From: Isoetes taiwanensis
Lineage: Eukaryota; Streptophyta; Lycopodiopsida; Isoetales; Isoetaceae
Reading direction: 5' to 3'
DNA: 64,000 nt
Assembly: GCA_021234155.1 (NCBI GenBank)
Contig: JAJEKV010000098.1
Span: forward strand, 2,754,592-2,818,591
Under the pieces are notes generated by a model. That model searched no databases, was not told the DNA's origin, and was given only the letters and a program-made list of their open reading frames with translations. Shown piece by piece: positions 55,701 through 64,000 of this stretch. The translations under genes were made by a program, and so were the position numbers. The first letter of the stretch is position 1; every line of letters begins with the position of its first letter.

Positions 55701-56457
55701 AGATGATTTTCCAAACACAGTTGATTTTCAGAAAGACCTGATAGCAAGAAACCAAAATTTCCAGATAGAACTGATAGCAGATACAAAATAACAGTATGTT
55801 TGCCTATTGGTTTGAAAAAGCAATGGTTCAAAAATTAAGTTTCACAAAAGCAATAGAGGTTGCAAAGGCATTATTCAAAAATTCTTGCCTACATTTTCAA
55901 ATATTTTTTTTAACGCAAATATTTGCAAAGGCATTCTCAAATATTTTTTAATGCCTACATTTTCACACATCGCATGTCCCTAAAATATTTAAACGTTTTA
56001 AACGGACGGAAAATATTGCATTTTGTAATTAGCATACGAAATTGTTGGCGTGCAATTTATTAATTATGAATATTCGTGACAGTAATTAATTATGTTGAGG
56101 ACCTCAATTGATTGTTCAACGTCTTCAAATTAGCTATTCTTGTTTTAGTAGTCTAGTTTCCTGCGAGAGAGTTGTCTGTGTAGCACGAAGTTATTTGTTG
56201 TTGCAATGGCTGCAAAGATCGTGAGATTCCTTTCACCTAAATGACGATAACTTCATCAACTGCAAAACATTGGAGAATGGTATGCTCTTTTGTGAATGGC
56301 AGTCAAACCCGGGTTTGTTGGTTGGGTGAGAGCTCGCACCTTTATAAATGAAAATTGTGTGTTGTGCAATCCAAGAGCGTGCGGCAGAAATCGGACACAA
56401 TTCTTCACCGGTTGTGAATCAAGGGGCGTATCATGTATGTGGCCCTAGTTCCCAGTA
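55701..56457. other. no gene recognised; upstream of transposase copy 2
   Basis: Two similar TTTTTTAA-containing blocks at 55890-55960. The stretch 56100-56457 has plausible leader character for the next gene, but no TATA box can be fixed. Confidence 0.35.
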
Positions 56458-59400
56458 ATGGAAACTCTTATTACCGGCGGCACACCTTTTATTCTTGAGG
56501 TCAGCACTCCTCATGCACCAATAATTGTTGATAGTCCGATCCAGCATATTCGTGAGAGTACTGTAAACATTGTTTCCACGTTTCAAACACTTGTTGATAG
56601 TTTTGGATCTAGCAAACTTAAGAGATTGTGTTCATCTATTAGTGCACCAATATCAGTGAGATGTCTACCCTCTAATTACAATGGCAATGTGGTGTTTGAG
56701 CTACCTCCAGATGATTTGAATTCTATGGCAGGCATGGAAAGAAAGTTTGATCCACATCTCTGGACGAAGCCCGAGAAGACAAGTCATTCATTCGATGGCA
56801 TAGTTAAATATTCCAAGTGCTGTGGTCATTTAAGGTGCATGAATCCAACGTGTGACTATTTTCTTTCCAGGAGTGTGCCAAATGATGTCCAGTGGAAGGG
56901 AACTATGAAGCAGCTACCTGCACTTGGTCCTATATCCCGTTCACATGGAATTCTAGCTTGTGAGTACTGTGAGGATTAGCCAACATGTCTCGCACTATGC
57001 AGTTGCATGATATATTATGTTATACCTAACGAAGCCATGCACACAAGATTATCCATTCATGTTGGTTTACATGATCATCCTATCAAAACTCCTCCAACTC
57101 GTGAAGAAATACATTTGCTGCACCAAATGGTCAATAGTAGAGTTAATGCTTCCAGAGGAAGCAAGAAGGGTGCAAAACAGATACAGATGGAGGTAGCTAT
57201 GGAGCTCACTGTCAACAACTTGATAACAACTACTGATTGTGATGACATACACTTGTGGGGGAGAGATAAAATAGACAATCTTTTGAAGCAACTTCAACCT
57301 CTTTGCAACAAAAGAAGGTATTCTTATACTCAAGTTTAAATTGTAACTATTTGATTATCTTTATTTTCTAAAAATTGGTTCTGTTGTAGGATACGCCAAT
57401 GGATAAATAAGAGTCTTGAAAGTAAAGTCCACCAAAAAGATGAAGTTGGAAAGATCATATACTTAAAACAGCACTGCAAATATCAAAATTTCCACGGTTC
57501 CAAATTTCCATACCAACTTCATGATGAAGAAAATGGTCGGTGCTATATATTCAAAATGTCCACAACAGGAGCAGGTTCTGGAGTGGAACTCGTCAATAGA
57601 ATGCGTCCAAGAGGAGATGTAGAAAGCTCTTGGGTACATTTTGACCACGTAAAACGCACTGTTGGATGGACTACTTTAGCATGTCATGTGTATGACCCAA
57701 GGTGATATTTTTTTCATCATGTTTTTCACTTGCCATTTCAAAGTGTTTATTTACGTACTGTAATTTCTAAAATGTATAGTATGTGTTGCCTTCTTACAAT
57801 AGCAACATGTGACATGAAAACGGAGGATACGGAAGCTCAGATAAAGTTCTGGACAAAGCTAAACAAAGTTATGATACTAAAGAACTCACCACCTTCTTAA
57901 TTCAAAGGATTCATGGCAGACGAAGCTCAGACTAATTGGAATGCAATTCGGCTTGTGTTCAATGATGGCCAGCCCATGGAAGGAAAGGAACATGGCTGTA
58001 AGTTCCATTGGGAACAATGTCTTCAACGACACATAAATAAGTACATATTCCAAGAGCATAGACAAGAGCATCTAAATTTGTGCAGGGCATGGAGATCAGC
58101 ACCCACTGCAGAAGATGCTGAGGTTGCTTTTCAAAATATTGTCAGTTGGTGGCATGGAAAAACTAGCCCTTCAGACATAAGTTCATTAGGCTCGTGGCTA
58201 GCATGGTGGCATCAAAGAGTGAGCAGATGGGTCAACTTCATGGAGGATGGAGTGAATCTAGCAACTGCAGCTCAAATCCCTAACATTAATCTATCAGAAT
58301 CTGTGCATGCTAGTTGGCTAGCATCAAGAGGGTACGTGAATAAATTATCCTTGTACAATGCATGCTTGTACGATCTGACATAAGCTGTGCTGCAAAGTGC
58401 AAAGCACATAGAGAACACAATTTTATTGGAATAGGTCCAGGAATGGATACCTTAATGCGCAGAATGGGCACTCCAGTGACTAGTAATGTTACTCCATCTG
58501 GTGTGTCAGCGCAGTTATCTCATCAGTTTTACATAGTGGTTTAAGACCCATTCATGCAGGTTCAGGAGGAAACAATCAGACTGTGCTAAAAAGGACCAGA
58601 GATAGCACGGAATATAACAAGGATGTGGGTTCCGGTAGCCATCGTCCAGACAAGAGGGCCCATACTCGGTCTAGAGTTAGGGTAGATGCTTCAGCAAAGT
58701 GGAATATAATCTTTGATGATGCTACATACCTTGTACAGGAGTATGATTTGCTGCCAGGGGAATGGGCTATTAGAAGAACAGAGCCTGGTAGTAAAATAAG
58801 ATGTCAAGGTAGAATAAAGTCCAATGGTCGAAGATGCAATGCTGAAATTAATAAAGTTCATACAGAGTCTACTATTGCACCATGCTTCACTGGACAAAGG
58901 AAAGTAAATGGGAGAGAGGTCACACAAAGGTTTTGGTTTTGTCCTCAAAATGTGCAGCATACCTATTATCCAGCTGCAGGCATCATAGCCATACCAACTC
59001 GTCTAGCAGATTGGCCTGTGGCAAAAGGAGTAAATATAACTAGTGCAGAGTTGGAAACATTGGAGAGAGGGAACTATTCCGTTAGAGGGATTACCCCACG
59101 AAACTCAATGCCCGATATGGCTAGTGTGAATTCTTCTACTTTGAACAGCTCTGTCCACTTCATTGAACGTTTTGGCAAGCGCATGAACAGACGAGGGAAG
59201 CTTTGTGTAGAAGCTGAAACAAAGCTTAATCAAGCTTTACAACTGGAGTGTGATATTGAGTCTATAAAGGTCAATATCACCAATAGGGATGTTGCATACC
59301 AGTTGCGTCGACCAGATGAAACTTATACAGTGAGGGTATGCAAGCATCCCACCTGCACATGCCCTGATTTCATGGGTAGAGAACTGAAAAGGATATACAT

Positions 59401-59518
59401 TCCATGCAAACATCTGATGTACGTATTTGCGAAAGTCCTAAACCACGACCCCAGGTTTTTCTTGGACATCATTCAGCCTGTATTGACAGAGGATGTTCTC
59501 CAAAGGGTCCTCGCCTGA
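56458..59518 (+). pseudogene. MULE-like transposase with SWIM finger, copy 2
   Basis: Exon 1 (56458-57317) begins with a non-finger N-terminus, then KCCGHLRCMNPTCDYF, CEYCED, and HVGLHDHP (metal-binding finger, GCM/FLYWCH-like by eye). Introns lie at 57318-57389 and 57702-57779. Exon 2 has GSKFPYQLHDEENGRCYIF and WTTLACHVYDP. Exon 3 has TIATCDMKTED, FMADEAQTNWNAIRLVF and CKFHWEQCLQRH, the MULE-type core. The last part (58583-59518) holds the SWIM finger (CTCPDFMGREL...CKHLMYVF). Stops at 56977 (TAG), 57898 (TAA) and 58381 (TAA) plus a shift near 58400 break it. Aligned to copy 1, the first two stops replace Gln codons. It diverges head to head from copy 1. Confidence 0.78.
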
Positions 59519-59900
59519 GGAAAAACAGTTCTTGGTAGGAAGATTTCCATATCAAATTATAATAGTTATTAGTGTGGTAATTAGCGATTTCGCTAAATGT
59601 TGACTCAAACTTATTTCATTATGGTATGTATATGTTATAACCTTCACACTACACATGTTCATTAGATGAACGCAAATTTGTTTTATGTTAAAAGGTCTTA
59701 TAGTGAATTTTGCTACATGAAAAAAACAAGGTGCTACGCACGAGGGGTTGCCCTCGGGTGGCCCAAGAGTGTGTTTTCATGGGTTCTGTGTGTTGGCTCT
59801 TGTTTGTCTTGTGTGGAGCCATATAAATGCAATGAATGCAAGTTGCCGTTTTTTCTTAGTCCAAGAAGGCGCTCATTGTTGCAGGTTGTCATTGTGCTTA
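59519..59900. other. 3' flank of transposase copy 2
   Basis: No gene recognised. A short open frame at 59666-59908 is not supported by any motif. Confidence 0.35.
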
Positions 59901-59949
59901 TGACATGACTGATCAGTTCCTTTTATATCTCTAAAAATGCATGGAGAAA

Positions 59950-61180
59950 TTGGACAAGAGATAACACAAGACTGTAGGAAAAAACTTCGTAGGTAGTCAA
60001 ACTTTGCAACTACACTTGAAACAAATCGAAGGCCATCAGTTGAAGTACACTCAGATAGAGAGTTGGTAGATACCCTGGATCATTTCAAACACTTGTCTCT
60101 GCCCTCTGGTCATTTCTTCAAAGGTATCAAACTACATTTACCTTTGATTGCTTCTAGAATAAATACCTAGCAAAATAATGCTGTTATGGCCAAGGTAGAC
60201 AAGGTTGACCTTAAAATTGAAAGAATGTGGGATCAACTCTTAAAGCTTCATAAGGGAGTCATTATTAACTCCATTTTTTTGCTCAATTTCCCCTATATGA
60301 TGATTGAATGTGCCAACCTCAGAACTGCCAAATTCTTCCTCAAAAATGAGCGAGTTACTTGTGACACCTATCAACTCTCTTTCCTTAAATGGAGCCCCTC
60401 TCTTCCATTATAAAATCTGGAAAAACTTTGGTTGCATTAGTCTCCGTGAGTGATCTAAGTCCTATCTACTGGCATGAGGAATGTTTTTCTTCAATTTTCA
60501 ATTCCTTTGAAACCTATTACTCTCCATACAAGCCACCAAAATGTTATGTTCAAATTGATTTTTCCAAACTCGTGCCAACATCCATATCCTTCGTTGACTT
60601 CTTTGGTTCAAAAGCTTCCTTACAACTAAAATGGATTTGCCTCCCATGTTTTTGCCAGAAATGCAATGTCAGGTATTTTCCAAACTCAGGTTGCTATGAA
60701 GATTATTCACTCCAAAAGCCAGGCCAACAGAGACAGAATCTGGATGCAAGAGATACAAATCAGTATACAGGATATGCCCAAGCTAATCCTCTTACTAATA
60801 CAGACAGAATTTTCCCATTGTTTCATTAGAAAGACACAAGAAACGCAAATGGGAGCTACAAGAGAAATGGAAATAAATAAGCACTTCTGATTTAAAATCC
60901 ACAAGTCAACTCTCTAGCTCCTCTATCCTAATTCAGCCTCGAGTTAAGATAGCAGTGTTAAATAGGGGTATTGAAATCAAGGATACACAAGGTCCCTCAG
61001 CAAAAAATAATATACCCATCTCTATGCAAGGGAAAAATAAGGAATGCAAGACAATGGATAACAACAGATTACTCAATAATATTGAGCACAACAGAAAACT
61101 TTTGAAAGGAAAGACCCCTATGATCCATGATACTACGACTCTTCATAATACTCTGAACAATATCATGATGAATACCAAAT
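59950..61180 (+). pseudogene. LINE ORF1 (gag-like) remnant
   Basis: 60186-60410 reads ...FLLNFPYMMIECANLRTAKF, then TYQLSFLKW-P. The next frame (60389-60829) has PPKCYVQIDFSKLVPTSISF and LPCFCQKCNVRYFPNSGC. The order (F-L-x-F ... R ... L-x-x-W-P, then C-V-x-I-D-x-S-x-x-x-P, then L-P-x-F-C-x2-C zinc knuckle) is that of the DUF4283-type gag domain of plant LINE ORF1 proteins. Frames are broken at least twice. No RT follows within the window. Confidence 0.55.
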
Positions 61181-62129
61181 GTTGAGACTCAAAACAAAAT
61201 GGGATTTATGCAAAAAATAAATCCAAGAAAGGCATTGTCTTTAAAAAGCCTACAAACAGAGCTGCAGAGAAGACAACAACTATGAATCCTTAGAAAGAGA
61301 AAGAGAATGGGATTCCATTAATTATAGATAAGAAAAGATTGAAGGAAAGTCAGACCCCTACTGCTTCAAAGCAACAAAAACTGCAACAACATTCTTCAAA
61401 TGTTCCTGATCAACTGCATGTTTCTGCTAATATCCAGTCAAACCATATTGAAAACAAAGGCAAAATCAACACTGCAGATGCTGAAATACTAGTTATAGCC
61501 ATATAATAAACAGCAAGCTATTTGCCTGCAGCCATTCTTAATCATTTTTGTACAAGGCATTTGGTAGTTATCCAATAACAAAACAGCAAGCTATCTATGG
61601 CTATTCTTAACCATTTGTCTAAGAGTAAACATCGATGAACCTGAAGAATTTGCTGTTCTTCATTTCTCTTGAATCCACGTTAAGTTACAACAACAATTCA
61701 AATTTCGAACCTTCTAGAACAATGCAAAGAAGATTACCATAACGTTCCGGCATGGAACATGCATGTTTAAAACCATGCCCCCCAATTTTTGAATGGCCAT
61801 AATTCTGTGGAAAATTCTGAGGCATACCAATATTGCAGTTTGGTCAGGTAATTATGCACTAACAATTTTTCCAGCCTACTTGGCGTGTAGTAAAAAATCA
61901 GGTAAACCAACTTGGTCTGGCACATATCAGGCTGTATCTTAATGTTAGCTGGTTCTCTTTTTGTTGCTGTAGTCTCCCTAATTCACAAGTTAGGCTCTTG
62001 TCTCTTTAGTGCAAATTCCTTGACCCTGTATTGTTGCTTTACTATTCATACCCAGAACTCTGAACTCCTTTTAGTAGGAAGCAGTTACAAGCATAGAACA
62101 AGCCCAAATATGTAATAAAAATAAAATTA
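61181..62129. other. no gene recognised
   Basis: A-rich first third (possibly more of the LINE ORF1 tail), then AT-rich spacer with AACAGCAAGCTAT duplicated (about 61509 and 61580). It should contain the 3' UTR of the dioxygenase gene near 62100. Confidence 0.4.
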
Positions 62130-64000
62130 CTAGGTAGGATGGACTAGTGGAAGCAAAGGGTGACGAGCTATCTGCCCTTCCTTGAGGTTCTTCTTCCACC
62201 ATTTGAAGCTTTCCATGTCTTCTTCTTGCACTTGTCTCCTATAATCAAAAAAAGCATTGTAAGTAGTATACTTATAAATATAATAAACACGTATATGGTG
62301 GCCACACCAGATGGAGAAAAATAGCTTGCTTTACAACATTCAAACATAAACATAACCCACCCTCTGTCTAATATATAAGGGCACCTTTAATGTTTACATC
62401 AGCAAAGAGTTCGATCCAAATTCAAACCTTGCATTCTTTGTAGAAAGAACCCGTGCTCCATCAGCAAAATAACTTATTGCTAATGCAAATCGAGGAGTGC
62501 AATTCATAGGTTGCGGAGGAGCCCAATGCAATGTCCATCCATGATGTATTGTCCTGAGAACATTACGTAAGATGGGACAAATAAGCTTCATAAAATCTAA
62601 TGCTCACAAGCATTCACTTTTCATGCCATACAGCAAATGTATTCATATGCTCTTTATACAACAAACAACATGTCTAATGTTCACTAATGTAAAGTTTGTG
62701 TACGTCTGTAGAACGTTACAGAATTGTTGTTTACCAAATGAGATGTCTTACTATGGTACTCACAAATCACCAGCTGATAGGCCCGTGTATGTATGGATCG
62801 AGTATCCCCTTTCTTCTAAGCTAGCCATGCCCTCATTGGATTTCCAATATGGCAATGCGAAATCCCGATGAGAACCTGCATGATATGCAAAATAAAGACC
62901 AAAATGGAGAACAAATATTCAGTAACAATGTGAAGCAAACGAACAGTGGGGTGCCAATGGCAAAGATGTCAAAGTAAAAGATGTTCTTAACAGAAGAGCA
63001 GCCTTAGAAGTAAAATATGTTATGTTATGTAGGCCTAAAATAGAAGAAATTATGCAACCTAAATGTAGGATGTTCTGCGTCAAAATTATCTCATAAATAT
63101 TAAGGATATAACAAGGGACTACAAAACGGGTCCTACCATCCTTGGGTGCAATATAATTACTAGAACCTGCCCCCAATTTCACACGACCAGTACAACCTGA
63201 ATTCAACAATGGAAAACAAGCGCCCAAGATCAAGCTTTGCAAATTCAAAGAATTCCATTCTCCTCATTTCGTGCCATTTTTAAAAATGACAAGGGCAAAA
63301 TGCTGGTGAGAAAAACTCATACTTGGTTGGCATGGGTTCTGTAGCAGGTTTAAGGGCACAAGAAATAGGAATGCATATAGTATGGGTTCTAGAGTTACCA
63401 GGCATTGCATCTAATAGAAAGAATACCTACAAATAATTCAAAAAATGTGATCTATATGTGTTATCTGGTAACCCATCAATATGATTAAAATTACCTGAAG
63501 CGAAATGAAGACTTGAATCAGAAGAAGAAAGATTATGTAGAGGAGTCCAAACTGTCAAAAATGAATTGGTATCCAAGGGGACCATGTTCAAATCAGAGTG
63601 CCAGTTAGTAACGTCAAAGCCCGGAAATTTTATGAAAAGGCAATCCTGATAGAGACGCACCTACAATAGCAAAGCATGCTACAATTACCCGCTGTTATGA
63701 ATTAAGTAAGACCTATTCAAGTATATCACCGACCTTCTCAGTATTAAGCAACTTAGAAACAGCAGCACACAATACAGAAAAGTGAGTAAATTCCTTAATC
63801 ATCCTCTTTTTTCTATGAAGATTGAAAATCTGAAGGAATCCAACTTCATCTGTACCCTGTGCTTCATAATGCAACTTATAAGTCTCAATATTTGTTTAGT
63901 AAACCAATTAGCAGAAATATAGGTCACCTTCTTCCGAAGTAATGATTGAGCTTGTTTCAGATCCAGTACCATGGACGGATCAATTCCAGGACAAAGGACC
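62130..64000 (-). CDS. phytanoyl-CoA dioxygenase (PhyH) family protein, 3' part
   Basis: Exons by splice sites and frame: 64000-63928 (continues outside), 63856-63734, 63660-63495, 62875-62764, 62553-62428 and 62238-62130, all joined in frame without stops. Exon 3 has CLFIKFPG...TNWHSDLNMVPLDTN: the H-x-D iron ligands. PLHNLSSSDSSLHFASG-SH follows across the next junction, then RDFALPYW and LSAGDL. TIHHGWTLHWAPPQP gives the distal His, and PRFALAISYFADGARV the Arg that binds 2-oxoglutarate. The C-terminus MESFKWWKKN...PLLPLVHPT matches the family. PhyH-type enzymes are Fe(II)/2-oxoglutarate oxygenases; this plant branch has no firmly known substrate that I can name. Frames and ligands are intact, so it is probably functional. 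Confidence 0.88.
62876..63494 (-). other. intron of the PhyH gene
   Basis: Bounded by GTAATT (donor after the codon interrupted at ASG) and TTGCAG-like acceptor sequence. It holds an open frame of about 100 codons that has no homology that I can see and is treated as intron. Confidence 0.8.

Noticed and set aside
62919-63248. separate minus-strand gene of 109 codons
   Set aside because: It lies wholly in the PhyH intron between exons that join in frame, and shows no motif.

Overview
The window is repeat-dominated nuclear DNA of a land plant. The evidence is a Ty1/copia element with an initiator-Met primer site (TGGTATCAGAGC), an L1-type LINE with a poly(A) tail, a Ty3/gypsy integrase remnant, a CACTA-like DNA transposon, MULE-like transposases with SWIM zinc fingers, and two ordinary plant genes with plant-type introns or promoter. 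The sequence does not fix the species; a TE-rich seed-free plant (fern or lycophyte) or gymnosperm is my inference.

Left third (1-25.7 kb): a stack of insertions. A broken gene for an unassigned transposon-type protein (763-1955 plus 22911-23335) is split by a TRIM-like short-LTR element (1956-22910, TG...CA ends, 5-bp duplication CATGG). That element is split by a CACTA-like transposon of 19.7 kb (2888-22625, imperfect 29-bp terminal inverted repeats, 3-bp duplication CTA, subterminal tandem repeats). The CACTA element carries decayed coding stretches (about 5.9-9.2 kb and 16.6-19.3 kb) and a 4.4-kb foldback-like structure (11.55-15.93 kb): roughly 800-bp units in opposite orientation, flanked by inverted satellite arms.

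Middle (25.7-45 kb): coding remnants of unknown type, a frameshifted Ty3/gypsy integrase, one intact single-exon alpha/beta-hydrolase-like gene (32274-33239, minus) whose nucleophile serine appears replaced, a 5'-truncated LINE (34.74-36.42 kb), and a second LINE (36.67-45.03 kb). The second LINE is interrupted by a young but broken copia element (39107-44508), itself interrupted by a roughly 1-kb insertion.

Right third (46.5-59.5 kb): the most unusual region. A decayed multi-exon minus-strand gene (46527-49815) has a ParB-like N-terminal domain and a C-terminal beta-class (permuted) DNA N4C/N6A methyltransferase fold with an acidic tail. It lies directly downstream of a MULE-like SWIM transposase gene on the same strand. 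A second, related methyltransferase C-terminus (52711-52937, plus) abuts the head of that transposase, and a second transposase copy lies at 56458-59518 (plus). I infer a methyltransferase-carrying DNA transposon family. Between the two transposase copies sit six copies of a 32-nt exon-like cassette with splice-site-like borders.

The window ends in the 3' part of an apparently functional phytanoyl-CoA dioxygenase (PhyH) family gene (62130-64000, minus), after a LINE ORF1 remnant at 60-61 kb.
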